Under the pieces are notes generated by a model, which worked only from the letters and a program-made list of their open reading frames with translations, ran no database searches and was not told the origin of the DNA. 64,000 bases of DNA from Candidatus Electryonea clarkiae (GTDB lineage Bacteria > Electryoneota > Electryoneia > Electryoneales > Electryoneaceae). Where the stretch lies: assembly GCA_030765455.1 (NCBI GenBank), contig JAVCCM010000103.1:62001-126000 (forward strand), written 5' to 3'. This document shows, piece after piece, positions 26,466-35,265 of this stretch. The position numbers were made by a program, and so were the translations under genes. Position 1 is the stretch's first letter, and every line of letters starts with the position of its first letter.

Positions 26466-29012
26466 ATGCTGCGGCTCAAAATCGTAGGATTAGCATTATT
26501 ATTAATGACTATTAGTGTTCAAGCACAACCGGCTGGCTCATTTACAGCCGGAAACGGTGCTTCAAATCATTCACTGATTCCATTACCTTATGGACCACGC
26601 GCGCTTCCTGATGGAGTAGGTGCAATCTGGACAAATCCAGCAGGGATTGGCATCGATATGGGTAGTGGTTTTCTATTGATGAACTATTTGACACAGGGTG
26701 ATAGCAGCTCCACCGGTTTCAAGGAAGATTGGGGATATGCTCTTGCAGGTGATGTCATTGGTTTCGGACACGAAATAAGTCGTACAAACGTTGAAGCTTC
26801 CCGTTATACGTGGGGAATGTCATTTCCCAGCGATGGATTCAGCGTGGGTTTTGCTTATCACTGGTCAAAAGATCTTGACCGGCAGAACAGTTATGATCTT
26901 GGTATGCTGGTTCGCCCCACAAAGTGGCTGTCATTTGGTACACAAATAACAGAGGTTGGACGACCCCGTTACGGCACAACCCGGATGGATCCTTCTTACC
27001 ATTTTGGATTAGCAGTTCGTCCAATAGGTCACCGTGTCACATTGACCGCTGATGCTTCCCTCTGGAAAACTGACAATGCTGATCCAGTACTCTGGGATGA
27101 ATCTTCCCTCGATTATGGTGACAAACTTGACTTGACATTCACAGCGAACATACAACCTGTTGATAATCTTGCGGTAAGAGCTGGATATGCAGTTGACCGG
27201 GAAATGATATTCGGCGGTGTGTCAATCTATTCCGGAATGTTCTCAGTTTCAAATCATAATGCGACTCAAACAAAGGGTGATAATCGAGCATATAACAACG
27301 TCTCTACAAACTGGATTCGTATGTCCAGTGAATGGAGTCCTCATATCGGTGCTCATTTTATGCCAAAGAAGGTCGTTAAGCTGAAATTCAAAGGGAAGAT
27401 TGTTGAAGAACCGAGTCCATTTTCCATGTTTTCACCCAAGTATTCATCACTTTTAGGAGTACTGAATCGCATTAAACAGCTTTGTGAAGATGAAACTGTC
27501 TCTGGATTGCTGATCGAGATTGAAGGTCAGTCTATGGGTTTCAGTGATCGAATCGAACTGCGTGATGAATTAAAGAAGTTCAAGGAATCAGGCAAAAAAA
27601 TAGTTGTCTATTCACGGCACTTGGAACTTGGTTCTTACTACCTGGCAAGTGTAGCGGACCGGATTGTCCTCCATCCTTCAGGTGAGGTTTTTATGCCGGG
27701 TATTGATGCACGCAGGCGATACCTGAAAGGATTATTAGATAAAATCGGTATGGAGGCGCAATTTATACAAGTTGGGAAATATAAGTCTGCCGCCGAGATG
27801 TTGACACGTGAGGATATGTCTGATCCGGCGAGAGAAGCGATAGATGCGATTATAGAAGTGATCTGGCAGGAGATTATCACCGGTATCGCTGAAGGCAGAA
27901 ATGTTTCCAAAGAAGATGTTATGGGCTGGATAGACGAAGCAGGATATATGGCTGATGATGCCCTTGAAGCAGGCTGGATAGATGCCATAGCGTTTGATGA
28001 CGAGATAAAGAAGCAGGTTGATGAAGAATTCGGGGAAGAGAAATTCAGGCTGGTATCTTCAAAATCATATTTCATGAAGAAACCGGTTCAATATGAATGG
28101 GAAAATATGACTTCTCCCAAAATCGCAATAATTTATGCGACCGGATCAATAGTAACCGGAAATTCCTCTGGTGGTGGTCTATTTGGCGGCAAAACCATGG
28201 GAAGTGAAACTATCGCAAAGGCGATAAGGCAAGCAAGGAAAGATAAAAGAGTAAAAGCAATTGTCTTCCGTATTGATTCCGGTGGTGGGTCTGCATTGGC
28301 ATCCGATATTATCCTGCGAGAGATTGAACGTACTACAAATGATGATATTGAAGATGTACGCCACATTCCAGTTATCGTTTCCATGTCTGATGTGGCAGGA
28401 TCGGGCGGATACTATATAGCCTGCAAAGCGGATACCATTGTCGCCCCCAAAACCTGTATTACGGGTTCAATTGGGGTAATAGGTGGTAAATTTGTAACTA
28501 AAGAATTGACTGACAAAATAGGCGTCACTTATGATGGTGTTCAAAGAGGTAAAAATGCCGGGGTATTGAGTTCTGCAGAACGATGGAATGATGAACAGCA
28601 GGCAAAGGTAAAAGACCTGATGCTTGGAACTTATGACAGGTTCCTGGTTCATGTAGCCGAAGGTCGTGAAGGACTCGATACTGCCAGGGTTCATGAATTG
28701 GGACAGGGAAGAATCTGGTCCGGCGTGGATGCCCTCGAGCATGACCTTATCGACATTAACGGAGGTTTCTTCACCGCTATCGAAATTGCCAAGAAAGCTG
28801 CTGGAATCAAAGAAGGACGAGTTGTTGAAGCGAAGATATACCCAGGAATACATGGATACAATTTCGCAACTGACGTACGGGCGCTTATTGTCGGTGAATT
28901 GCCGATAGGTATTCGTGAAGCGCTCGAAGCAGAAGCATTCGTAAATTCCATTGATGAAGGCGAACCCGTGCTTCTTGGTCCTATCGTTCCGGAAGATATG
29001 GTTTCGGAGTAA
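26466..29012 (+). CDS. sppA: Outer-membrane-barrel domain fused to SppA (S49) peptidase
   Basis: 848 aa. A signal peptide (cleaved after VQA, about residue 20) is followed by about 275 residues that read as a PorV/FadL-like beta-barrel (NPAG near 57-60, alternating strands such as GFSVGFAYHWSK and NLAVRAGYAVD). From about 300 onward comes a complete 67-kDa-type SppA with two S49 domains: Lys440 in VGKYKSAAE and Ser646 in VAGSGGYYIA match the E. coli Lys209/Ser409 catalytic dyad. Ordinary SppA is anchored by one N-terminal membrane helix; here the anchor region is a predicted barrel, which would place the peptidase at the outer membrane facing the periplasm. Good ribosome site GGGAGAAG. No frameshift at the junction. 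Confidence 0.85.
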   Translation: MLRLKIVGLALLLMTISVQAQPAGSFTAGNGASNHSLIPLPYGPRALPDGVGAIWTNPAGIGIDMGSGFLLMNYLTQGDSSSTGFKEDWGYALAGDVIGFGHEISRTNVEASRYTWGMSFPSDGFSVGFAYHWSKDLDRQNSYDLGMLVRPTKWLSFGTQITEVGRPRYGTTRMDPSYHFGLAVRPIGHRVTLTADASLWKTDNADPVLWDESSLDYGDKLDLTFTANIQPVDNLAVRAGYAVDREMIFGGVSIYSGMFSVSNHNATQTKGDNRAYNNVSTNWIRMSSEWSPHIGAHFMPKKVVKLKFKGKIVEEPSPFSMFSPKYSSLLGVLNRIKQLCEDETVSGLLIEIEGQSMGFSDRIELRDELKKFKESGKKIVVYSRHLELGSYYLASVADRIVLHPSGEVFMPGIDARRRYLKGLLDKIGMEAQFIQVGKYKSAAEMLTREDMSDPAREAIDAIIEVIWQEIITGIAEGRNVSKEDVMGWIDEAGYMADDALEAGWIDAIAFDDEIKKQVDEEFGEEKFRLVSSKSYFMKKPVQYEWENMTSPKIAIIYATGSIVTGNSSGGGLFGGKTMGSETIAKAIRQARKDKRVKAIVFRIDSGGGSALASDIILREIERTTNDDIEDVRHIPVIVSMSDVAGSGGYYIACKADTIVAPKTCITGSIGVIGGKFVTKELTDKIGVTYDGVQRGKNAGVLSSAERWNDEQQAKVKDLMLGTYDRFLVHVAEGREGLDTARVHELGQGRIWSGVDALEHDLIDINGGFFTAIEIAKKAAGIKEGRVVEAKIYPGIHGYNFATDVRALIVGELPIGIREALEAEAFVNSIDEGEPVLLGPIVPEDMVSE

Positions 29013-29102
29013 AACTGAAGAAAAAGAAGTAGGAAGTTTCCCGGAAGCATTGATATCCCTGGGAAATGTGATAAATAAGTTCAATATGTCTATGTGTTCT
29101 AA

Positions 29103-29140
29103 GCGTCTCTGCGGCGAGAAATTCTTTGCCGCAGAGTCGC
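29103..29140. terminator. Hairpin between convergent genes
   Basis: GCGTCTCTGCGGC (29103-29115) pairs with GCCGCAGAGTCGC (29128-29140) with one mismatch and a 12-base loop. It sits between the convergent sppA-fusion and LVIVD genes and could stop transcription from either side, but no T run follows. The sequence also belongs to the 'tctctgcggcgagaaattct' type of dispersed phrase, so it may be a repeat instead. Confidence 0.45.
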
Positions 29141-29170
29141 TATAGGGCGTTCAGGATAAATATCCCGTTC

Positions 29171-31480
29171 TCACCTAATCAGTACGGTCTTTTCGATTCT
29201 GCTTTCGTAACCATTTGAGAGTTTGACAAAATAAATTCCTGAGGCTGCTTCATTGCCCGTTAAATCGCATCCGTCCCAGGTTTCCTGATATCGTCCTGCT
29301 GATAAGGTGCCCTCTGATAAAACCTTCACCAAGCGTCCTGTTAGATTGAATACCGCAAGCTCCGCATGACACGGCTTAGGAATTTCAAAGTTTATTAAAG
29401 TGTATGAATTAAAGGGATTCGGATAGGTTGGATGGAGTTCCAGGTTGTGTGGCAATTCAAGTGAAACAGGCTTTTCGACAGAAACACCGGCGTCATAAGC
29501 ATCCAGAATCTGAAACCACCGTCCCTGCGGGACTAAAAGGTAATGGTCGTATATTTCTAATGAGGTAGCGGGATTTGCTGTTTCATAATATCCGGTTAAA
29601 TGTAAATCTAATGGATCGCTTGTGTCAAATATGCTTATTGTTCCGGAGAAATTGTTTTCATACCAGGGATGTCTGCTTGTAAGTATCATAGATCCATGAG
29701 TCGAATATAATCTTGTATCATAATAGAGATTGTTATGCCAGATTCTATTTATTATTGTCAGATCTTCTGGATCATCGGCATCAATAATTGTAATTTCAGT
29801 TGTATGTTCCTCACCTAAATGTACAGTTGCCAAATAGAGATTATTACCAGCAATAGAAATGTTGTTATATCCGCGTGAATTTAGAATGTCAAGTGTGTCC
29901 GGAGCATCTGGGAAAGTCAGATCTAAAGCTAATAAATGAGGTTGAGGATAATTAATATCAATAAGGTATAAGATATTATTCTGACTTGTCATGCAGATGA
30001 TGGCCTGGTATCTAAATCCATCAAACATATTATGAGCTTGAGATGGATGATATGGATCGGCGAGATCATATAATAAAAAATATCCTCTTCCCGCTCTCCA
30101 ATTGTCATAAGATATACAGGCGACATCATTTTCAGTTAAAGCGAAGGATTTAATAACATATCCTTCAAGTATCAGGATATTACTGCAGCTATCGGGCGAA
30201 TCCGGGTTTTCAAGGCTATAAACTGTTATGCTTGAATCTTTTTGTGCATAGAGAACGGCATTCTTTACAACCATCTTTATCATATTTCTTGCGTCTGTGA
30301 CAATTCTTCCAACAATCTCTGGTGTCTCGGGTTCGTCTATATCAACAATTTGAATACCATTAATACCGTCGGAGATATAGGCGTAATGTTCATAAACAGC
30401 AACGCATTCAGGACGTCCCGGATCAAAATACTCGCCAACCTCAGTGGGGTTTTCAGGATTTGAGATATCCCAGATTCCAAACTTGCTTGAGTTAGCTACG
30501 AGTACCAGACTGTCCGAGTAATCCACCTGCCCGATACTGTCATCCAGAGGAAAGTGTGTTAATAAATCAGGATTAAGCGGATCGGTTATATCTAACAATG
30601 CGACATTATTTGCATTATTATTATAATAATTAAGGCTGTAAGCAATGAGTATGTTCCCTTTTATATTTAATTTAGCTTCAAAATTAATTTCATTATTGAC
30701 ATATTGCCCGACAATTTCAGGTTCTTCAATGTTGTCAATGGTTAACACATGGAGAGTATCCTGATTCTTAATAAAAACATTTCCATCCTTCTCAGCAATT
30801 CCAGTTCCAGAAATACGTATCACTCCTGTCCATTCAAAGTTTTCTCCAAATTCATCTTCTATTCTAATTATTCCTCTATCTATAAAAACGAGAGTATCAG
30901 AAAGAGCAACATCATCAATAGCATTATGACGCCCCCCATCATGTTGTAAGAATTCAAGAATTATTGAATCAGGTATTATTTCCTCTATATTATACAAGGT
31001 TAATAAATCATATCCGTCATGATCATTATCAAAATATTCACAAGTATAACCTGTAGTAATAATATGATCACTTTTCATTTCAATAAATTCAGGAAGGTAC
31101 CGTTTACCGGTAAAATCCAATATTTGGGGTTGGTAGATATCGCTGATTTCAAGTGTAGCTATTCCATCCATCATGCATGCGATATACGCATAATTATCCT
31201 GAAGAACAATTGAATAGGGGTTGTAATAAGGGATAATGGTATGAATTTCCACAGGATCGGCGGGATAGGAGATATCCATCACTGCAATACCATGATTCTG
31301 AACAGCGACGAGTGCAAAATCATCATCGAAAAACGCCACACCGTTTACATTACCCCAGTGATTGAACATCGTTGCGACAGAAGAGATATTCAGACTGTCC
31401 TGTCCAACTGAACATTGGATGTATCCGGAAATCACCAGAAATATCGAAATAAGATGTGCCAGTTTCTTCATTATTATCAT
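29171..31480 (-). CDS. Secreted LVIVD-like repeat protein with T9SS-type C-terminal domain
   Basis: 769 aa with a signal peptide (cleavage near SVGQ) and a long beta-propeller-like body of LVIVD-type repeats, for example HYAYISDGINGIQIVDIDEP and variants of DDYALVA...IMDISNPENP roughly every 45-50 residues. The last 85 residues (YPNPFNSYTLINFEIPKP ... GIYFVKLSNG ... KTVLIR) match the type-A sorting domain used by the type IX secretion system. It is therefore probably exported and cell-surface attached or released. No T9SS machinery gene is in the window. A second start at 31471 (MKKLAH) is equally plausible. Single gene, convergent with the SppA fusion. Confidence 0.88.
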   Translation of the reverse strand: MIIMKKLAHLISIFLVISGYIQCSVGQDSLNISSVATMFNHWGNVNGVAFFDDDFALVAVQNHGIAVMDISYPADPVEIHTIIPYYNPYSIVLQDNYAYIACMMDGIATLEISDIYQPQILDFTGKRYLPEFIEMKSDHIITTGYTCEYFDNDHDGYDLLTLYNIEEIIPDSIILEFLQHDGGRHNAIDDVALSDTLVFIDRGIIRIEDEFGENFEWTGVIRISGTGIAEKDGNVFIKNQDTLHVLTIDNIEEPEIVGQYVNNEINFEAKLNIKGNILIAYSLNYYNNNANNVALLDITDPLNPDLLTHFPLDDSIGQVDYSDSLVLVANSSKFGIWDISNPENPTEVGEYFDPGRPECVAVYEHYAYISDGINGIQIVDIDEPETPEIVGRIVTDARNMIKMVVKNAVLYAQKDSSITVYSLENPDSPDSCSNILILEGYVIKSFALTENDVACISYDNWRAGRGYFLLYDLADPYHPSQAHNMFDGFRYQAIICMTSQNNILYLIDINYPQPHLLALDLTFPDAPDTLDILNSRGYNNISIAGNNLYLATVHLGEEHTTEITIIDADDPEDLTIINRIWHNNLYYDTRLYSTHGSMILTSRHPWYENNFSGTISIFDTSDPLDLHLTGYYETANPATSLEIYDHYLLVPQGRWFQILDAYDAGVSVEKPVSLELPHNLELHPTYPNPFNSYTLINFEIPKPCHAELAVFNLTGRLVKVLSEGTLSAGRYQETWDGCDLTGNEAASGIYFVKLSNGYESRIEKTVLIR

Positions 31481-31606
31481 CCGCTTTGAAGAAAATCGAA
31501 TTCAAAAATTATTAAAAAAGCAATAGTTGCGATGATTAGCTGAATTTGGATACTATAAACTATGTAATAAAAACTACTGAATCAAAGTCGAAAAAATAAT
31601 TAAATA

Positions 31607-32983
31607 TTATTTTTCCATATAATTTGGTGGCAGGTCGGAAATTGTGCCGACTTTTCGGATGACAAAAAATCCTATGATTCCTGCTAAAATATTAGAGATA
31701 GTGACACCGTAGAATATACCGTCAAGACCATACAGCTTTGAACCAATATAAACCATAGGAATAAAAAGCACAAAAAGCCTGAAGACATTTAAAACAGCTA
31801 CTTTCATCGGTCTTCGCAGTCCATTAAAGGAAGAAACTGTGATTACAAAAACGGATTCGAATGCCAGCCCGGCAAGAACTATTCTCAGCAGCATCTCGAT
31901 GGTCACATGCACAGCCTGTTCTTCTGAGAATAAAGAGGCAATTTGAGGGGCAAATAGTGCAGTTACTCCCCAGGCGAAAAGTCCCCACAAGAAAGCAAAT
32001 CCCTGCCCGGTGAGAATTCCTTTCCTTACTCTTTCACCCAGCCCGGCACCCCAGTTCTGACCGACGAATGGCGTCATTGAAGCACCCAGGGATATTGCAC
32101 CCAGTAGAGATATCTGTATGATCCTGCTCCCCGCGCCAAAAGCGGCAACAGCAAAAGAGCCATACACAGCAATAATTCTTAATACGATAGCGTGTGAAAT
32201 TGGAATTAGAATGTGTATCAACGCCAGGGGTGCTCCCAACGCTAATACGGCTCCCCAGTTTCGAAACATCTCATTAAATGAGGGTAGTTTCATTTCCACC
32301 ATCTTTTCACGATGAATCAAGATATAGAGGGAGATTGCCATTGTTCCGATCCGCGCAATCACGCTTGCGATTGCTGCTCCCTTAATTCCGAGGCCAGGTA
32401 TGAAACCCCAGCCGAAAATCAGAATCGGGTCCAGGACAGCATTCAGCAGGGCGGCAGCAAACATTATCAATGCTGGAGTTTTTGTGTCACCGGTAGCGCG
32501 GATAGCTGAATTACCCACCATCGGTACAACGACGAATATCATTCCAAAATACCAGATTGTCATATATTCAGAAACAAGGGAAAGTGTCGTTTCATCAGCG
32601 CCGATCTGGCGAAAAACAGATTCAATGGTCAGCAGCCCTGCGCTGGAGAGCACGGCAACTACGATTAATGAAAGGATCAATCCGTCCCTGGTTATTTTTC
32701 TCACATTTTCGAAATTTCCGGCACCGATTTGTTGAGAAATAATAGCCGTTAAACCCACTCCTAATCCCAGGGTCACACCGGCGATCAGGTTTACCACTGG
32801 AAAGGCAAAACTTATTGCAGCAAGCTCTTTGGTTCCCAGCAATCCAACGAAATAGGTATCAACAAGGTTGAAGAGTATTATGGAGATCATGCCGAATGAC
32901 ATCGGCACGGCAAGTTTTATCAATATTCTCGGTATGTTTCCAGTGGTAAGCTGCCCACTGTTGTTAGTTTTACTGTTTCTCAT
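31607..32983 (-). CDS. MATE-family cation/drug antiporter
   Basis: 458-aa polytopic membrane protein (about 12 segments) with two homologous halves: N-terminal IPRILIKLAVPMSFGMISI and LVDTYFVGLLGTKELAA, and in the second half GAGSRIIQ and the GQNWGAG motif typical of NorM/DinF-like MATE exporters. Family members expel organic cations using Na+ or H+ gradients. Good ribosome site (AGGA, seven bases before ATG). Separate from its neighbours; substrate unknown. Confidence 0.93.
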   Translation of the reverse strand: MRNSKTNNSGQLTTGNIPRILIKLAVPMSFGMISIILFNLVDTYFVGLLGTKELAAISFAFPVVNLIAGVTLGLGVGLTAIISQQIGAGNFENVRKITRDGLILSLIVVAVLSSAGLLTIESVFRQIGADETTLSLVSEYMTIWYFGMIFVVVPMVGNSAIRATGDTKTPALIMFAAALLNAVLDPILIFGWGFIPGLGIKGAAIASVIARIGTMAISLYILIHREKMVEMKLPSFNEMFRNWGAVLALGAPLALIHILIPISHAIVLRIIAVYGSFAVAAFGAGSRIIQISLLGAISLGASMTPFVGQNWGAGLGERVRKGILTGQGFAFLWGLFAWGVTALFAPQIASLFSEEQAVHVTIEMLLRIVLAGLAFESVFVITVSSFNGLRRPMKVAVLNVFRLFVLFIPMVYIGSKLYGLDGIFYGVTISNILAGIIGFFVIRKVGTISDLPPNYMEK

Positions 32984-33402
32984 TTATTGTCCTGATGGAG
33001 TGAAAAATAAAAAGATTATTACTGTTGATAAGAAGATCAAATATAGACGGTATTATTCTAAGTTTTGATGCAAAACACAATTTCCATCATGAAAAGCAGA
33101 GCAAAATCGATTATCTAAAATCATGCATTATGTTTTCGAAATTGATTTTAACAAGAGAACACAAAGCAAGCACTAAGTTCGCTAAGAAATTCTTTGAGTC
33201 CTTTGTGGTTTTTCTTTTTTCGCCGATAGACCAGGCATTTTTATGATTCATGATTTCTTGACGATGCAGAATTTTCAAGAAACCATATAATTACGAGAAT
33301 CACACTTTCGCATTGTGTGACTGTTCAAAATAAAAAATGCTGAAGCATGGCTTCAGCACTCCAGAATCAACTCAAACTAACTTCGTGTGGCAGAACAACC
33401 AA
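32984..33402. other. Intergenic region with repeat fragments
   Basis: Contains a degenerate 'agagaacacaaagcaagcac ... ctttgagtcctttgtggttt' segment (about 33153-33212) related to the dispersed repeat at 16179/22391, and the palindrome TGCTGAAGC-ATG-GCTTCAGCA followed by CTCC (33338-33362), whose twin is at 38251-38275. Upstream sequences of the MATE gene lie at its left end. No gene is visible. Confidence 0.65.
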
Positions 33403-33780
33403 TTACGCTTTCCATAAACCATGCAGATTGCAATATCCCCGTGCAATAATATTATCGCCATCCACCGGGAAAAAAGCCTGAGGTTTATCACCTGGATTCA
33501 GGAATTGGCGATAAGATTTTCCATCAACAATAACCTCGATCCATTCGATAAAGTGATCTTCGCCCATGGGATGTTCGACTGATCCCACAGAAACATTGAC
33601 ACCACCGTTAATTTTTTCAATTACAGGAACATGTTTTTCCTGCGCAGCGTCCGTGGTATTTTCTTCCTGAAGTATCATGGATTGGCCACAACACGCAAGT
33701 TCGCCCATTGACTCGTGAACCACTTCCGTCATATTACCACATACTCCGCATTTGTAAATTTGTAAATTCTTAGTAGCCAT
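33403..33780 (-). CDS. dfx: Desulfoferrodoxin (superoxide reductase)
   Basis: Reduces superoxide to hydrogen peroxide without making oxygen, typical of anaerobes. 125 aa with both iron centres: the rubredoxin-like centre I (Cys11, Cys14, Cys30, Cys31) and the catalytic centre II ligands His50, His70, His76, Cys117 and His120 ([30 protein letters not shown]). GGAAGGAAG lies upstream of the ATG. Downstream of the peroxiredoxin gene on the same strand, so the product of superoxide reduction could be handled by its neighbour; a possible terminator separates them. Confidence 0.96.
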   Translation of the reverse strand: MATKNLQIYKCGVCGNMTEVVHESMGELACCGQSMILQEENTTDAAQEKHVPVIEKINGGVNVSVGSVEHPMGEDHFIEWIEVIVDGKSYRQFLNPGDKPQAFFPVDGDNIIARGYCNLHGLWKA

Positions 33781-33849
33781 TTTCTCTTCCTTCCTCTAAA
33801 TATGTTAACTTTCAGCGTTGCTTTACATTCTTAAAATTATACAACAAAA

Positions 33850-33895
33850 CAATCCGATGGTCAACCGGCACAGGCTGAAATCAGTCCTGTACCGG
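33850..33895 (-). terminator. Possible intrinsic terminator after peroxiredoxin gene
   Basis: CCGGCACAGG (33865-33874) and CCTGTACCGG (33886-33895) form a stem with one mismatch. Read on the minus strand it is followed by an imperfect T-rich stretch (GGATTGTTTTG). It lies 17 bases after the peroxiredoxin stop. Confidence 0.5.
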
Positions 33896-33911
33896 CAGGG
33901 GAATGACCATC

Positions 33912-34514
33912 TTACTCTTTACCGTGTTTAGCAAGGTATTCCGCCACGCCTTCTGCAGTTGGTTTCATGGATTCTTTTCCCTCTTCCCAGTTTGCCGGGC
34001 AGACTTCGCCATGTTCCTCGGTGAACTGAAGGGCATCAACCATACGGAGGGCTTCATCTATATTACGACCAAGAGAAAGGTCATTGATCACACTGTGACG
34101 TATGATACCATCCTTATCAATCAGGAACAGACCTCGCAGTGCTACCGAATCATCTAATAGAACACCATAATCACGAGAAATGTTCTTATTCAGGTCGGCA
34201 ACAAGCGGATACTGAATATTCCCGATTCCACCTTCCTCAACAGGAGTGTTTTTCCATGCGAGGTGTGTGAAATGTGAATCTATAGAAACTCCGATTACTT
34301 CAACATTCTTCTCTTTGAATTTGTCCAGTTTCCTGTCGAATGCGATGATTTCTGATGGGCAGACGAATGTGAAATCCAGTGGATAGAAAAATAAAACTAC
34401 ATGTTTTCCTCGAAATTTGCTAAGTTTCAACTCTTCAAATGTGTTGTCTGGCATTACTGCTTGCGCTGTAAAATCAGGCGCTTCTTTGGTTACTAATGAC
34501 ATGCTATCTTTCAT
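33912..34514 (-). CDS. 2-Cys peroxiredoxin (AhpC/Prx1 type)
   Basis: Thiol peroxidase that reduces hydrogen peroxide and alkyl hydroperoxides. The peroxidatic cysteine is in [12 protein letters not shown] (near residue 51), the resolving cysteine in [11 protein letters not shown] (near 170), with [13 protein letters not shown] between, the standard Prx1/AhpC layout. 200 aa from ATG 34514 or 196 from ATG 34502 ([11 protein letters not shown]). No AhpF-type reductase is adjacent. It stands between perR (divergent promoter region of about 85 bases to the perR stop) and dfx, all on the minus strand. Confidence 0.95.
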   Translation of the reverse strand: MKDSMSLVTKEAPDFTAQAVMPDNTFEELKLSKFRGKHVVLFFYPLDFTFVCPSEIIAFDRKLDKFKEKNVEVIGVSIDSHFTHLAWKNTPVEEGGIGNIQYPLVADLNKNISRDYGVLLDDSVALRGLFLIDKDGIIRHSVINDLSLGRNIDEALRMVDALQFTEEHGEVCPANWEEGKESMKPTAEGVAEYLAKHGKE

Positions 34515-34598
34515 CTTTGTTCATGTTAATCAATTATGTATGTTTGTTTTTACACTTTGTGTGGATAAATAATATTCTATCTTTAAACCAATTCTTAA

Positions 34599-35018
34599 TC
34601 AGACTTGAGAAACCTCATTAATATTTTTTTCGCTGCATGTCGGACAGATACCAACAAATTCAACTTTACATCCAACAATTTTATATCCTCCCAGCTTATC
34701 AAAATCCTGTTTCACAAAGTCTTCAGGCAACTCATCAATGTCATTCACTTCGCCACAATGGATGCACCGGACATGATAATGGCGAGAAGAATTCCCATCG
34801 AACCTGGCGGATGTTCCAAACTTCAGCTTAACAATATTGCCGTTTGCCGCTAACATCTCGAGGTTACGATATACAGTACCTAAACTGATATTCGGTAAAG
34901 TCTCCCTGACTATCTCGTACATCTCAACAGCCGTTGGATGAGTTGTCAGTTTTTTTAATTCATCAAGAATTGTCTGACGTTGCTTTGATCTTCTCTGTGG
35001 TCGCTTAATATTTTTCAT
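34599..35018 (-). CDS. perR: Fur-family regulator, PerR-like
   Basis: 139 aa with a winged-helix DNA-binding half (HPTAVEMYEIV, SLGTVYRNLEML) and a metal-binding half. The zinc site is CIHC plus CPTC. The regulatory-site residues of Bacillus PerR have counterparts here: His27, Asp74, His80, His82 and Asp93 (Asp104 of PerR, where Fur proteins carry Glu), which favours a peroxide sensor over an iron sensor. A perfect 23-base palindrome 12 bases before the start codon suggests autoregulation. Neighbours are peroxide and superoxide defence genes. The basic N-terminus (KRPQRRSKQRQ) is usual. Confidence 0.9.
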   Translation of the reverse strand: MKNIKRPQRRSKQRQTILDELKKLTTHPTAVEMYEIVRETLPNISLGTVYRNLEMLAANGNIVKLKFGTSARFDGNSSRHYHVRCIHCGEVNDIDELPEDFVKQDFDKLGGYKIVGCKVEFVGICPTCSEKNINEVSQV

Positions 35019-35029
35019 ATTTTATATCA

Positions 35030-35052
35030 ATAATAGTAACTGTTACTATTAT
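35030..35052. promoter_or_regulatory. PerR/Fur-type operator, perfect palindrome
   Basis: ATAATAGTAAC (35030-35040), one central T, and GTTACTATTAT (35042-35052) are exact reverse complements. The 23-base box has the size, AT content and 7-1-7 core symmetry of PerR/Fur boxes and lies 12 bases upstream of the perR start, where a bound repressor would block the promoter. I found no comparable palindrome upstream of the peroxiredoxin or dfx genes. Confidence 0.82.
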
Positions 35053-35107
35053 AAGGTAGTTTTTACGCAAAGTCAATGTAGAGCAGGAGCCAGAGAGGTA
35101 GAGTTTA

Positions 35108-35154
35108 GAGTTCACACTTTAGTGTGTAAATAAAACAACCTGAAGGTTGAACTC
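35108..35154. repeat. Palindromic unit (GAGTTC...GAACTC), copy downstream of hbd
   Basis: GAGTTC-ACACTTTAGTGT (35108-35125) followed by AACCTGAAGGTT-GAACTC (35137-35154). Its reverse complement has the same order of parts as the unit at 36186-36253, so the two bracket hbd as an inverted pair. Confidence 0.8.
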
Positions 35155-35187
35155 TATGCTTCTAAACTTTTGTTATATTAGCCATAT

Positions 35188-35223
35188 AAAACAATCCCCG
35201 GCTTGAAGTACAAACCGGGGATT
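35188..35223 (-). terminator. Intrinsic terminator of hbd
   Basis: AATCCCCGG (35193-35201) pairs perfectly with CCGGGGATT (35215-35223). On the minus strand the stem is followed by GTTTTAT. It lies 43 bases after the hbd stop. Confidence 0.75.
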
Positions 35224-35265
35224 CACCACTAATTCACAACCATATTTTTTACAAAAGTGATCTTG

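Noticed and set aside
28467..29084. 205-codon frame opposite the SppA part
   Set aside because: It is antisense to conserved SppA motifs on the plus strand and has no recognisable domain.
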